This document shows, one piece after another, positions 28,241-37,613 of a stretch of 64,000 nt of DNA. Below the pieces are notes generated by a model. The model was not told where the DNA came from, ran no database searches, and worked only from the letters and a program-made list of their open reading frames with translations. A program made the translations under genes and the position numbers. Each line of letters starts with the position of its first letter. The stretch's first letter is position 1. The stretch is from Mycobacterium sp. Z3061 (GTDB lineage Bacteria; Actinomycetota; Actinomycetes; Mycobacteriales; Mycobacteriaceae). The stretch lies in assembly GCF_031583025.1 (NCBI RefSeq), contig NZ_CP134062.1, positions 3,472,001 through 3,536,000 of the forward strand, in the 5' to 3' direction.

Positions 28241-28645
28241 GTGACCGATATCCCGTCCGATCTGCACTACACCACCGAACACGAGTGGGTTCGCCGCAGC
28301 GCGGAAGACACCGTCCGGGTCGGGATCACCGATTTCGCTCAGTCGGCGCTGGGTGACGTCGTGTTCGTTCAGTTGCCCGATGTGGGCGCCGAGCTCAGTG
28401 CCGGCGACTCGTTCGGTGAGGTGGAATCGACGAAGTCGGTGTCCGATCTCTACGCCCCGATCTCGGGCAAGGTGTCCGCGGTCAACGGCGAGCTGGAGAG
28501 CACACCGCAGTTGCTCAACTCCGATCCCTACGGCGAAGGATGGTTGCTGGAGCTCCAGGTCGACAGCGCCGACGCCGGCGAACTGGACACGGCGATCGCG
28601 GGACTGCTCGACGCTGAGGCGTACCGCGGCACGCTGACCGAATGA
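28241..28645 (+). CDS. gcvH: Glycine cleavage system H protein
   Basis: The product has 134 residues, the normal H-protein length. The lipoylated lysine is Lys65 in EVESTKSVSDLYAP. H protein shuttles the aminomethyl group between the P, T and L proteins of glycine cleavage. The P protein gene gcvB lies 3.2 kb downstream under a glycine riboswitch. The T gene is not in the window. The start is GTG at 28241. Confidence 0.96.
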   Translation: MTDIPSDLHYTTEHEWVRRSAEDTVRVGITDFAQSALGDVVFVQLPDVGAELSAGDSFGEVESTKSVSDLYAPISGKVSAVNGELESTPQLLNSDPYGEGWLLELQVDSADAGELDTAIAGLLDAEAYRGTLTE

Positions 28646-28748
28646 CGGTTGCTAAGGTCCCGAAAGCGTTGCGTGGCAGGATCCGGGACCGGTCGGGGGA
28701 TTCGGTAGATCTAGGAGAAGCCGGGATGTCGGGCTTAGGATCCTGCAG

Positions 28749-28769
28749 GGGTCGGCACACGGCCGACCC
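28749..28769 (+). terminator. Hairpin between gcvH and garA
   Basis: A perfect 8-bp stem GGGTCGGC / GCCGACCC with loop ACACG lies 104 bases after gcvH and 133 bases before garA. No T run follows, so it could be an intrinsic terminator of the mycobacterial weak-tail type or a structure in the garA leader. Confidence 0.35.
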
Positions 28770-28901
28770 GTGCGCGGTACGGTCAAGACATCGGTTATTT
28801 CAAGCAGTGGACAGCAGCGCAGTACAGGCGGTAGATCCGAGTGGGCGACCGGCCGAACGGCCCGGTCAGACAACGCCACAGCGGCCAGTGAGGAGCAGCG
28901 G

Positions 28902-29372
28902 GTGACGGGAATGGATAACGACCAGAGTGATGAAGTGACCGTGGAGACCACCTCGGTCTTCCGCGCCGACTTCCTCAACGAACTGGACGCGCCCGCTCAG
29001 TCGGGTACCGAGAGTTCGGTGTCCGGGGTGGAGGGCCTCCCGGCGGGCTCGGCGTTGCTGGTCGTCAAACGCGGACCCAACGCCGGTTCCCGCTTCCTGC
29101 TGGACCAGGCCATCACTTCCGCCGGCCGGCATCCCGACAGCGACATCTTCCTCGACGACGTGACGGTGAGCCGCCGGCACGCCGAATTCCGTTTGGAAGG
29201 CGGCGAGTTCAGCGTCGTCGACGTGGGCAGCCTGAACGGCACCTACGTCAATCGCGAGCCGGTGGACTCCGCCGTGCTGGCCAACGGCGACGAAGTTCAG
29301 ATCGGCAAGTTCCGTCTGGTATTCCTGACCGGCCCCAAGGGTGACGACGACGGGGGATCCGGGGGCCAGTGA
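28902..29372 (+). CDS. garA: FHA-domain metabolic regulator GarA (OdhI homologue)
   Basis: The product has 156 residues. An N-terminal peptide holds the [14 protein letters not shown] segment, whose paired Thr residues are phosphorylated by PknB and PknG in M. tuberculosis. The FHA domain (about residues 55-135) shows [21 protein letters not shown] and GSLNGTYVN. Unphosphorylated GarA binds 2-oxoglutarate decarboxylase, glutamate dehydrogenase and glutamate synthase and steers the 2-oxoglutarate node. I chose GTG 28902 because AGGAG lies 6 bases before it; ATG 28911 is the alternative. The stop overlaps the MerR gene by 4 bases. Confidence 0.95.
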   Translation: MTGMDNDQSDEVTVETTSVFRADFLNELDAPAQSGTESSVSGVEGLPAGSALLVVKRGPNAGSRFLLDQAITSAGRHPDSDIFLDDVTVSRRHAEFRLEGGEFSVVDVGSLNGTYVNREPVDSAVLANGDEVQIGKFRLVFLTGPKGDDDGGSGGQ

Positions 29373-30106
29373 CCGCGCCCGATAGCCCTGCGCTCGCCGG
29401 GATGTCGATCGGGGCGGTCCTGGACTTGCTGCGACCTGATTTTCCCGACGTCACAATCTCCAAGATTCGATTCTTGGAGGCCGAAGGGCTGGTGACGCCT
29501 CAACGCGCGGCGTCGGGTTATCGGAGGTTCACGGCCTACGACTGTGCGCGGCTGCGCTTCATCCTCACCGCGCAACGGGATCACTACCTGCCCCTGAAGG
29601 TGATCAGGGCTCAGCTGGACGCGCTGCCCGACGGGGAACTGCCGTCGGTCGGGTCTCCCTACGGCGTACCGCGATTGGTCACGGCCGCCGACGGCGCCGG
29701 CTCCGAAGCGGTCTCCGATTCCGTGGCGCCGCCGCGTATCCGGCTCAGTCGCGAAGACCTGCTGGAACGGTCGGGGGTGGACGACCAGCTGCTGACGGCC
29801 CTGCTGAAGGCCGGCGTGATCACCACCGGCCCGGCCGGTTTTTTCGACGAACACGCCGTGGTGATTCTTCAATGTGCGCGGGCGCTGGCCGATTACGGCG
29901 TCGAACCCAGACATCTGCGGGCGTTCCGTTCCGCGGCCGACCGCCAGTCGGACCTGATCGCCCAGATCGCCGGTCCGCTGGTCAAGGCAGACAAAGCCGG
30001 CGCACGCGACCGTGCCGACGACTTGGCGCGAGAGGTGGCCGCGCTGGCAATCACCTTGCACACCTCACTGATCAAGTCCGCCGTCCGCGACGTACTGCAC
30101 CGCTGA
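29369..30106 (+). CDS. MerR family regulator (Rv1828 type)
   Basis: The product has 245 residues. The N-terminal MerR winged helix (about residues 12-75) shows [25 protein letters not shown], followed by a linker and a helical C-terminal domain. The effector part lacks a clear metal-binding Cys pair, unlike classical MerR. It is translationally coupled to garA. A second MerR gene with the same kind of domain lies two genes downstream, so the pair may regulate one another or partner in growth control. The target is not visible. Confidence 0.9.
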   Translation: MTAPDSPALAGMSIGAVLDLLRPDFPDVTISKIRFLEAEGLVTPQRAASGYRRFTAYDCARLRFILTAQRDHYLPLKVIRAQLDALPDGELPSVGSPYGVPRLVTAADGAGSEAVSDSVAPPRIRLSREDLLERSGVDDQLLTALLKAGVITTGPAGFFDEHAVVILQCARALADYGVEPRHLRAFRSAADRQSDLIAQIAGPLVKADKAGARDRADDLAREVAALAITLHTSLIKSAVRDVLHR

Positions 30107-30178
30107 GGACTAGACTTCGTTCGACAGCTGGTATTCGGCGAATTGAGTCACAGCAGCGCGTGCGGAGGGCAGACACAG

Positions 30179-30673
30179 ATGGGTGAAGTTCGTGTTGTCG
30201 GCATTCGCGTCGAGCAGCCCCAGAACCAGCCGGTGCTGTTGCTGCGCGAGGCAAACGGTGACCGCTATCTGCCGATCTGGATCGGCCAGTCGGAGGCCGC
30301 GGCCATCGCGCTCGAGCAACAGGGGGTGGAGCCACCCCGTCCGCTGACTCACGATCTGATCAGGGATCTCATTGCCGCACTTGGGCATTCGCTCAAAGAG
30401 GTGCGCATCGTCGATTTACAGGAAGGCACGTTCTACGCCGACCTGATCTTCGACCGCGACATCAAGGTGTCGGCCCGGCCGTCGGATTCGGTCGCGATCG
30501 CCCTGCGGGTCGGTGTCCCGATCTACGTCGAGGAGGACGTTCTCGCCCAGGCCGGCCTGTTGATTCCCGACGAGGGTGACGAAGAGTCCAGCAGTGCCGT
30601 CCGTGAGGACGAGGTGGAGAAGTTCAAGGAGTTTCTCGACAGCGTCTCCCCGGACGACTTCAAGGCGACCTGA
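30179..30673 (+). CDS. Bifunctional nuclease (BFN) domain protein (Rv1829 type)
   Basis: The product has 164 residues. The BFN/DUF151 domain covers about residues 1-135 (QNQPVLLLREANGDRYLPIWIG, LQEGTFYADLIFDRD, SARPSDSVAIALRVGVPIYV), followed by an acidic tail. The domain is named for combined DNase and RNase activity in a plant protein, and activity of the bacterial proteins is not well shown. I chose ATG 30179, which begins the conserved strand. A possible -10 TAGACT at 30111-30116 suggests its own promoter with a leader of about 55 bases. Confidence 0.92.
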   Translation: MGEVRVVGIRVEQPQNQPVLLLREANGDRYLPIWIGQSEAAAIALEQQGVEPPRPLTHDLIRDLIAALGHSLKEVRIVDLQEGTFYADLIFDRDIKVSARPSDSVAIALRVGVPIYVEEDVLAQAGLLIPDEGDEESSSAVREDEVEKFKEFLDSVSPDDFKAT

Positions 30674-30937
30674 CCGGCATACGCCCGTGTGGACCGGGTA
30701 CCCCCCGCATGTCACGGATGCGTCTCATATCACACAACGGATTGTCGACACGCCTGGCAGATATCCCCGACTGATCCGGGCGGCAGCCATACTTTGTTGA
30801 CGAGTTGATGATCGACCACAGCACAGCGGCCACCGAACAGCGTATGCTCTCAAACACTCGAACCTGAGATAACGTGGCTGTTGGGGCAGCCAGTGCCGCA
30901 GCTAGTGACAACAGCGCGATCGGCGAGAGGACGCACC

Positions 30938-31561
30938 GTGAGCGAGCAGCCACGTCAAGGACAGCTGGATCTTGCTGAAAACCCGGCCACCGCGCCGAAA
31001 GCCAACAACAGCGCCGCCGAACCTGTCCAGCCCGGGTTGTTCCCGGACGATTCGGTGCCCGACGAACTGGTCGGTTACCGCGGACCGAGTGCCTGTCAGA
31101 TCGCCGGCATCACCTACCGCCAGCTGGACTACTGGGCCCGCACCTCGTTGGTGGTGCCCTCCATCCGCAGCGCGGCCGGGTCGGGCAGCCAGCGGCTCTA
31201 CTCGTTCAAAGACATCCTGGTCCTCAAAATCGTCAAACGACTTCTGGACACCGGGATCTCGCTGCACAACATCCGGGTCGCGGTCGACCACCTGCGCCAG
31301 CGCGGCGTGCAGGACCTGGCCAACATCACTCTCTTCTCCGACGGCACCAGCGTGTACGAGTGCACCTCGGCCGAAGAGGTCGTGGACCTGCTGCAGGGCG
31401 GCCAGGGCGTGTTCGGCATCGCCGTCTCGGGCGCGATGCGCGAGCTGACCGGCGTCATCGCCGACTTCCCGGGTGAGCGCGCCGACGGCGGCGAATCGAT
31501 CGCGGCACCCGAGGACGAGCTGGCCTCCCGGCGCAAGCACCGCGACCGCAAGATCGGCTAG
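30938..31561 (+). CDS. MerR family regulator (Rv1830 type)
   Basis: The product has 207 residues. After a disordered N-terminus of about 50 residues comes a MerR winged helix (residues about 55-125: RGPSACQIAGITYRQLDYWA, SQRLYSFKDILVLKIVKRLL), then a compact C-terminal domain and a basic end. GAGAGG lies 7 bases before the GTG at 30938. In mycobacteria this regulator has been tied to cell division control. The 264 bases upstream hold its promoter but no other gene that I can see. The glycine riboswitch follows. Confidence 0.9.
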   Translation: MSEQPRQGQLDLAENPATAPKANNSAAEPVQPGLFPDDSVPDELVGYRGPSACQIAGITYRQLDYWARTSLVVPSIRSAAGSGSQRLYSFKDILVLKIVKRLLDTGISLHNIRVAVDHLRQRGVQDLANITLFSDGTSVYECTSAEEVVDLLQGGQGVFGIAVSGAMRELTGVIADFPGERADGGESIAAPEDELASRRKHRDRKIG

Positions 31562-31596
31562 CTGCCCGGCGGCGTAAACTGGTCTCCGCATCGCCC

Positions 31597-31812
31597 TCGC
31601 GCGGGAGAGTTCCGTGGCCGCCAGCTACGGACGCCGAAGGAGCAATACCTCTCCGTCAACCTCTCAGGCACCCGGACCGCCCGAGACAACGATGCCTCTG
31701 GAAAGTGACGGCGACCCATATTGGTCACCGTCCGCCGATGGGGAAAGGCGCCTGCCGCGCCGAATCTCTCAGGCGCCCGATGTGCGGGTGAAGACAGAGG
31801 GAGAGGGCCCCG
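31597..31812 (+). promoter_or_regulatory. Tandem glycine riboswitch (gcvT type) controlling gcvB
   Basis: Two glycine aptamers lie in series in the 285-base gap before gcvB. The first has GCGGGAGAGTTCC, CGCCGAAGGAGCAA and CTCTCAGGCACCCGGAC (about 31601-31678). The second has CTCTGGAAAGTG, CGCCGATGGGG and TCTCTCAGGCGCCCG, closing with GTGAAGACAGAGG (about 31692-31804). Glycine binding normally turns on the glycine cleavage genes. The linker between the aptamers is about a dozen bases. The aptamer ends about 40 bases before the gcvB GTG, with no T-rich terminator between, so translational control is possible. Confidence 0.95.
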
Positions 31813-31846
31813 CACTCAGTGGTGCCCTACGTCAGGAGATCTTCGC

Positions 31847-34672
31847 GTGTCCGACCATTTCACGTTCGCAGACCGGCACATCGGCTTGGACAGCTCGGCC
31901 GTCAAGAGAATGCTTGACGTCATCGGCGTCGACTCGCTGGACGAACTGGCCGCCAAGGCAGTGCCCAGCGGCATCCTCGACACACTGACCGCCAGTGGTC
32001 TCGCCCCCGGCCTGGACGGCCTCCCGCAGGCCGCCACCGAGGCCGAGGCACTGGCCGAGCTGCGGGCGCTGGCGGACAGCAACACGATCGCCGTGTCGAT
32101 GATCGGGCAGGGCTACTACGACACGCTCACCCCGCCGGTGCTGCTGCGCAACATCATGGAGAACCCGGCCTGGTACACCGCGTACACCCCGTATCAGCCC
32201 GAGATCAGCCAGGGCCGCCTCGAGGCGCTGCTGAACTTCCAGACGATGGTGACCGACCTCACCGGCCTCGAGATCGCCAACGCCTCGATGCTCGATGAGG
32301 GCACCGCGGCCGCCGAGGCCATGACACTGATGCACCGGGCCTACCGGGGGCCGGCGAACCGGCTCGCCGTAGACGTCGACGTATTCGCGCAGACCGCCGC
32401 GATCCTGGCCACCCGGGCCAAGCCGCTGAACATCGAGATCGTCACCGCCGACCTGCGGGACGGGCTGCCCGACGGCGACTTCTTCGGGGTGATCGCCCAG
32501 CTGCCCGGGGCAAGCGGGCGGATCACGGACTGGAGCGCGCTGGTGCGCCAGGCGCACGACCGCGGGGCGCTGGTGGCCATCGGAGCCGACCTGCTGGCCC
32601 TGACCTTGCTGCCACCGCCCGGCGAGATCGGCGCCGACGTCGCCTTCGGCACCACCCAACGGTTCGGCGTGCCAATGGGATTCGGCGGCCCGCACGCCGG
32701 TTACCTGGCGGTGCACACCAAGCACGCCCGGCAGTTGCCAGGACGCCTGGTCGGGGTGTCCAAAGACGCCGACGGCAATGACGCATACCGCCTGGCATTG
32801 CAAACCCGTGAACAGCACATCCGCCGCGACAAGGCCACCAGCAACATCTGTACCGCGCAGGTGCTGCTGGCCGTGATGGCCGCCATGTACGCCAGCTATC
32901 ACGGCCCCGAGGGTTTGACCGCCATCGCGCGCCGGGTGCACACCCAGGCCGAGACCATCGCCGGCGCCCTGGGCGAGGCGCTGGTGCACGACGACTTCTT
33001 CGACACCGTGCTGGCGCACGTGCCGGGCCGCGCCGACGAGGTGGTGGCCGCGGCGAAAGACAGGGGAATCAACCTGTGGCGCGTCGATGCCGACCACGTG
33101 TCGATCGCCTGCGACGAAGCCACCACCGACGCTCACGTCGCGGGGGTACTGGACGCGTTCGGCGTGCCGGCCGCTGAGCCGCGGCGAACCGATATCGCAA
33201 CGCGCACATCGGAATTCCTTACCCATCCGGCCTTCCACCGGTACCGCACCGAGACGTCGATGATGCGCTACCTGCGCACCCTGGCCGACAAGGACATCGC
33301 GTTGGACCGCAGCATGATCCCGCTCGGCTCCTGCACCATGAAGCTCAATGCGGCCGCGGAGATGGAGTCCATCACCTGGCCGGAGTTCGGGCGTCAGCAC
33401 CCGTTCGCCCCGGCGTCCGACACCGTCGGCCTGCGCCAATTGATCGCCGACCTGGAAAGCTGGCTGGTCGCCATCACCGGCTACGACGCCGTCTCGCTGC
33501 AACCCAACGCGGGTTCCCAGGGCGAGTACGCGGGGCTGCTGGCAATCCACGACTACCACGCCAGCCGGGGCGAACCGCACCGCGACATCTGCCTGATCCC
33601 GTCCAGCGCGCACGGCACCAACGCCGCCTCGGCCGCGCTGGCCGGCATGCGGGTGGTAGTGGTCGGGTGCCACGAGAACGGCGACGTCGACCTCGACGAT
33701 CTACGGGCCAAGGTCGGTGAACACGCGGACCGGCTGTCGGCGCTGATGATCACCTACCCGTCCACCCACGGCGTCTACGAGCACGACATCGCCGACATCT
33801 GCGCGGCCGTGCACGACGCCGGCGGCCAGGTATACGTCGACGGCGCCAACCTGAATGCGCTGGTGGGCCTGGCCCGGCCGGGCAAGTTCGGCGGCGACGT
33901 CAGCCACTTGAACCTGCACAAGACGTTCTGCATCCCGCACGGCGGCGGCGGCCCGGGCGTCGGCCCGGTGGCGGTGCGCTCGCACCTGGCGCAGTTTCTG
34001 CCCGGCCACCCGCACGCCCCCGAACTTCCCCAGGGGCATCCGGTGTCCGCGGCACCCTACGGGTCAGCGTCGATCCTGCCGATCAGCTGGGCCTACATCC
34101 GGATGATGGGCGGGGACGGGCTGCGGGCAGCATCGCTGACCGCGATCGCGTCGGCCAACTACATCGCGCGGCGCCTCGACGAGTACTTCCCGGTGCTCTA
34201 CACCGGCGAGAACGGGATGGTCGCCCATGAGTGCATCCTGGATCTGCGCGGTATCACCAAGGCCACCGGCGTGACAGTCGACGATGTCGCGAAGCGGTTG
34301 GCGGACTACGGCTTTCACGCGCCGACCATGAGCTTCCCGGTGGCCGGCACACTGATGGTGGAGCCCACCGAGAGTGAGAGCCTGGCCGAGGTGGACGCGT
34401 TCTGCGAAGCGATGATCGGCATTCGGGGGGAGATCGACCGCGTCGGCTCCGGACAGTGGCCGGTGGACGACAACCCGCTGCGCGGCGCCCCGCACACCGC
34501 CGAGTGCCTGGTGGCGTCGGAGTGGAACCACCCGTACACCCGCGAGGAAGCCGCGTACCCGTTGGGCAAGGCATTCCGGCCCAAGGTGTGGCCCCCGGTA
34601 CGGCGCATCGACGGCGCCTACGGCGACCGCAACCTGGTCTGCTCCTGCCCGCCGGTCGAAGCGTTCGCTTAA
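31847..34672 (+). CDS. gcvB: Glycine dehydrogenase (decarboxylating), P protein
   Basis: The product has 941 residues with two homologous halves. The pyridoxal phosphate lysine is in [17 protein letters not shown] near residue 691. The N-terminal half has [10 protein letters not shown] and the [20 protein letters not shown] signature near residues 85-135. P protein removes CO2 from glycine and passes the aminomethyl group to lipoyl-GcvH. I chose GTG 31847 ([12 protein letters not shown]) because it gives the standard length. It is regulated by the glycine riboswitch directly upstream. Confidence 0.96.
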   Translation: MSDHFTFADRHIGLDSSAVKRMLDVIGVDSLDELAAKAVPSGILDTLTASGLAPGLDGLPQAATEAEALAELRALADSNTIAVSMIGQGYYDTLTPPVLLRNIMENPAWYTAYTPYQPEISQGRLEALLNFQTMVTDLTGLEIANASMLDEGTAAAEAMTLMHRAYRGPANRLAVDVDVFAQTAAILATRAKPLNIEIVTADLRDGLPDGDFFGVIAQLPGASGRITDWSALVRQAHDRGALVAIGADLLALTLLPPPGEIGADVAFGTTQRFGVPMGFGGPHAGYLAVHTKHARQLPGRLVGVSKDADGNDAYRLALQTREQHIRRDKATSNICTAQVLLAVMAAMYASYHGPEGLTAIARRVHTQAETIAGALGEALVHDDFFDTVLAHVPGRADEVVAAAKDRGINLWRVDADHVSIACDEATTDAHVAGVLDAFGVPAAEPRRTDIATRTSEFLTHPAFHRYRTETSMMRYLRTLADKDIALDRSMIPLGSCTMKLNAAAEMESITWPEFGRQHPFAPASDTVGLRQLIADLESWLVAITGYDAVSLQPNAGSQGEYAGLLAIHDYHASRGEPHRDICLIPSSAHGTNAASAALAGMRVVVVGCHENGDVDLDDLRAKVGEHADRLSALMITYPSTHGVYEHDIADICAAVHDAGGQVYVDGANLNALVGLARPGKFGGDVSHLNLHKTFCIPHGGGGPGVGPVAVRSHLAQFLPGHPHAPELPQGHPVSAAPYGSASILPISWAYIRMMGGDGLRAASLTAIASANYIARRLDEYFPVLYTGENGMVAHECILDLRGITKATGVTVDDVAKRLADYGFHAPTMSFPVAGTLMVEPTESESLAEVDAFCEAMIGIRGEIDRVGSGQWPVDDNPLRGAPHTAECLVASEWNHPYTREEAAYPLGKAFRPKVWPPVRRIDGAYGDRNLVCSCPPVEAFA

Positions 34673-34685
34673 GGGGCTTCCAGGC

Positions 34686-35546
34686 TCAGCCGAAGCGGTC
34701 GAGGATGGCCGCGGCGATCTCGCCGGGGGCATCCTCCTGGATGAAGTGATTGGCCGTGGGCAACTCGACCAGCACATGGTCGGGGAACGCCGCCCGCATG
34801 TGCGGCAGCGACGGTCCGGGGCGGAACGCGAAATCCTTCATGCCCCAGACGAAAAGGGCGGGCTTGCCGCCGAGCTTGGCCGGCACTTCCCGGCTCAGTC
34901 GTTCCAGCAGGGGATGGGCGGCCAGGATCTGCTTGGGCATCTCGGCGACACCTTTGCGCGCAGCGGGGTCCGGCTGCACCGCCCGGTAGTGCTCCATCTC
35001 CGCCGGGCTGAGTTTGCGCGTCGTCCCCGCCGGAATCATCTGCTCGACAAAGAAATTCCGTTGCAGGATGGCCCATTGCAGGGGCGGGCTGCCCATCACC
35101 CGGCTGAAGATCTTGGTGGTCAACACATCCGTCGGCCAGAACCAGGTGTTGCCCAATACGACACCGCGGATCCGGTCGGCACGCTCGACCGCCACGGCCA
35201 TGCTGACCGGGCCACCCCAGTCCTGTCCCATCGTCACGAATCCGTCGAGACCCAGGTGGTCGACGAACTCGCCGACGACGCGTGCGTGCTCGTCGACCTT
35301 GTACCCGAAGCCGGCCGGTCGCTCGGACAGGCCGAAGCCGAGGTAATCCGGTGCGATGCAACGAAACCGGCCCCGCAGGGCCTTGATGATGTCGCGGTAG
35401 AGGAAACTCCAGGTGGGGTTGCCGTGGCAGAACAGGATGGGCGGGCCGTCACCCTCGTCGATGTAGTGGACCCGGCCCCGCGAGCTGTCGAACCAGCGTG
35501 ACTCGAACGGATACAGCTCGGGATCCGGGGTGAAGTCCACGCTCAT
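34686..35546 (-). CDS. Haloalkane dehalogenase-like alpha/beta hydrolase (Rv1833c type)
   Basis: The product has 286 residues with the haloalkane dehalogenase pattern: HGNPTWSFLYR near residue 40 (oxyanion Asn), nucleophile Asp and halide-binding Trp in GQDWGG near residue 107, an acidic residue in WGMKDFAFR and the catalytic His in ANHFIQED. These enzymes hydrolyse carbon-halogen bonds. In soil-derived mycobacteria the natural substrate is usually unknown. The gene follows the VWA gene on the same strand after 14 bases. It converges with gcvB. Confidence 0.9.
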   Translation of the reverse strand: MSVDFTPDPELYPFESRWFDSSRGRVHYIDEGDGPPILFCHGNPTWSFLYRDIIKALRGRFRCIAPDYLGFGLSERPAGFGYKVDEHARVVGEFVDHLGLDGFVTMGQDWGGPVSMAVAVERADRIRGVVLGNTWFWPTDVLTTKIFSRVMGSPPLQWAILQRNFFVEQMIPAGTTRKLSPAEMEHYRAVQPDPAARKGVAEMPKQILAAHPLLERLSREVPAKLGGKPALFVWGMKDFAFRPGPSLPHMRAAFPDHVLVELPTANHFIQEDAPGEIAAAILDRFG

Positions 35547-35560
35547 CGCTTGATACAGGC

Positions 35561-37561
35561 CTAACTCAAAAAATTGCTGACCGCGGTGCCCAGATCGGGC
35601 CCAGCGGAGGTCGCCAGGTTCTGATAGTTGCCGCCGCTGAGCCGGGCGACCGCTTCCCAGGTGGCCCGGTCCGGGTCCCCGCCGAAGTCGATGACGTTGA
35701 CCGCCACGGGTCTGGCGGGGTCGGCGCTGTTCTTGATGAAGTCCTGCAGACCGGGGCCGTCCAGACTCTGGTCGGTGTGCGGCCCGGCGGTGATCACCAG
35801 AATCGAATTCTCTTGGCCGGCACGGTAGTTGGCCAGCATCTCCTGGTAGATCATGCGCAGTGTGGTGAACGATACCGCCCCGCCGCCGGAGGAATACTGC
35901 TTGTCCAGCGCCGCCGCGAGCGCCGCCGAGCGGGGCTGGCCGTTGACCTGGTCGGCCAGCGGCCCGGCCGGCACTTCGGCGCGTCCTTCATGGCCGTCGA
36001 ACGTCCACAGCCCGATGACCGCCGTGGGCGGCAACGCCTTGATCCGGCCGTCCAGCGCCGCGATGACGTTGGCCAGCCGGGTCTTGCCGCCGCCATCGTC
36101 GTTCGGCAGCGACTGGTCGAGCATGATCGTGGCGGCGACACCCGCCGACGGGGTGGCCATGGTGTCGGCCAGCGTGGCGCGCAGGGCGTCGTCGCCGACC
36201 GACAAAGTGGCGGGCAGGGCCGCGAAGCTGGTCACCGCGCTGCTCGGCGGCTTGACACCGTTGACCCGGAATCCCGCCTTCGCGAGCTTCGCAAGCTGCT
36301 CGGGGGTGTGCATGTACCGCGCGAAGGCGCTGGCGGCGGTGGTCTGTTCCTGCTTCAGCCAGGAGCCACTGAGCAACACCGTCGGGTAGTCGGCCACCGG
36401 GACCGGGCCGGGCGGGGTCCAGGATCCCAACTTGCTCTTGGCATCCGAGAGCGACTGGCCGCGCGCGAACAGCTGCTGCTCGGTGGTGACGACCGCGTGA
36501 ACCGGAGCGGCGGCCACCTCCTCGGCCTTCGAACCCGGCTTCAGCAACGCGTTCATCGCCTCGTTCAGCGAGTCGTCGGGCAGTTTGGGTTGCCCGCTCA
36601 CCAGGGTGCGTACCGCGGCGCTACCGGCCGTCGGCGGCGCGCCGGCGGGTGCCGACGCCGCGGCGATGGCCTCTCCGGCCAGGAATGACGCATCTCCGTT
36701 GCCGGCAACCGGCAGGGCCAGTCGCAGCGACCCCCAGTTCGCCATGGACGTCGGATTCGATTGCAGGCCGGGCAGTGCCGCCCAGTTCTGTTTGGACAGG
36801 GGCTGACTGAACTCCGGCCGGATCGCCAGCAAGACCGGCGAGGTCACCAGCGAACGGCTGTCACTGACGATCTTCTGCCCGGCGGCACCGGACAGCCGGG
36901 CCGCGGAGATCGAACTTCCCGGAATCCACAGGCCGGGCTGGGCACCCAGCTCGGCCGGCCATTTGCCGATGAAGCCGCTGATGACGGCGTCGGAGTTGGC
37001 GGCTTTGACGGTGACGTCGACACAGCGGTCGCCGATGGGGCCCGCCTGCTTGTTATAGCCGTCGGCGAGCTCCTTCACCTGGTCGGCGATCGACGGGTCG
37101 GCCAGGACCGCGACGGCGTCCTTGCCGCCCGCGCAGTTCGCGGCGGCCGTGTGCGAACGGTGCGACAGCGCGTCGCCGATGAACTGCCACAGGATCACCC
37201 CGGCGACCACCACGACGACGGTGACCAAGGCGACGATGACGCCGATGCTGACACCGCGCCGGCCACCGGCACTGCGGTGTCCACCCTGCCAATCCCGGAG
37301 CCCGCGGTGGCTTGCCCGGAACGGCGGCGGTGGGGGAGCCGCCGCCGGGGGCTCTCCGGCCGTCGGCTCGTGGTCGGCCGGCGGCTCCGCGTCGGCCGCG
37401 CGGAACCCGAACTCGGGATAGTCATCGCCAACTGGTTGGCCGTACTCGTCTCCGAATGGCCCGGCACCCCAGGGCTCGGGTTCGTCGACATTCTCGTCGA
37501 ACGGCTCGGGTTCGGGATCGGGCAGGGAATCCCCGGAGTCGGGCTTGCTGTGCCTACCCAT
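35561..37561 (-). CDS. Membrane-anchored VWA / substrate-binding-like protein (Rv1836c type)
   Basis: The product has 666 residues: an acidic, Pro-rich cytoplasmic N-terminus (about 1-105), one membrane helix (about 108-130, VIVALVTVVVVVAGVILWQF), an extracellular domain like solute-binding proteins (about 145-450), and a C-terminal von Willebrand A domain (about 460-666). The metal-site Ser/Thr set in VWA begins IMLDQSLPNDD, not a perfect DxSxS. The counterpart is a conserved membrane protein of unknown function. The acidic N-terminus may be a protein docking segment. In M. tuberculosis Rv1834 and Rv1835c lie between this gene and the dehalogenase, and they are not here. Confidence 0.85.
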   Translation of the reverse strand: MGRHSKPDSGDSLPDPEPEPFDENVDEPEPWGAGPFGDEYGQPVGDDYPEFGFRAADAEPPADHEPTAGEPPAAAPPPPPFRASHRGLRDWQGGHRSAGGRRGVSIGVIVALVTVVVVVAGVILWQFIGDALSHRSHTAAANCAGGKDAVAVLADPSIADQVKELADGYNKQAGPIGDRCVDVTVKAANSDAVISGFIGKWPAELGAQPGLWIPGSSISAARLSGAAGQKIVSDSRSLVTSPVLLAIRPEFSQPLSKQNWAALPGLQSNPTSMANWGSLRLALPVAGNGDASFLAGEAIAAASAPAGAPPTAGSAAVRTLVSGQPKLPDDSLNEAMNALLKPGSKAEEVAAAPVHAVVTTEQQLFARGQSLSDAKSKLGSWTPPGPVPVADYPTVLLSGSWLKQEQTTAASAFARYMHTPEQLAKLAKAGFRVNGVKPPSSAVTSFAALPATLSVGDDALRATLADTMATPSAGVAATIMLDQSLPNDDGGGKTRLANVIAALDGRIKALPPTAVIGLWTFDGHEGRAEVPAGPLADQVNGQPRSAALAAALDKQYSSGGGAVSFTTLRMIYQEMLANYRAGQENSILVITAGPHTDQSLDGPGLQDFIKNSADPARPVAVNVIDFGGDPDRATWEAVARLSGGNYQNLATSAGPDLGTAVSNFLS

Positions 37562-37613
37562 GCGGGTGTCTGCGTCCTCTCCTTCGAATCTTGGTCAGGT
37601 CGCCGCGGTCAGG

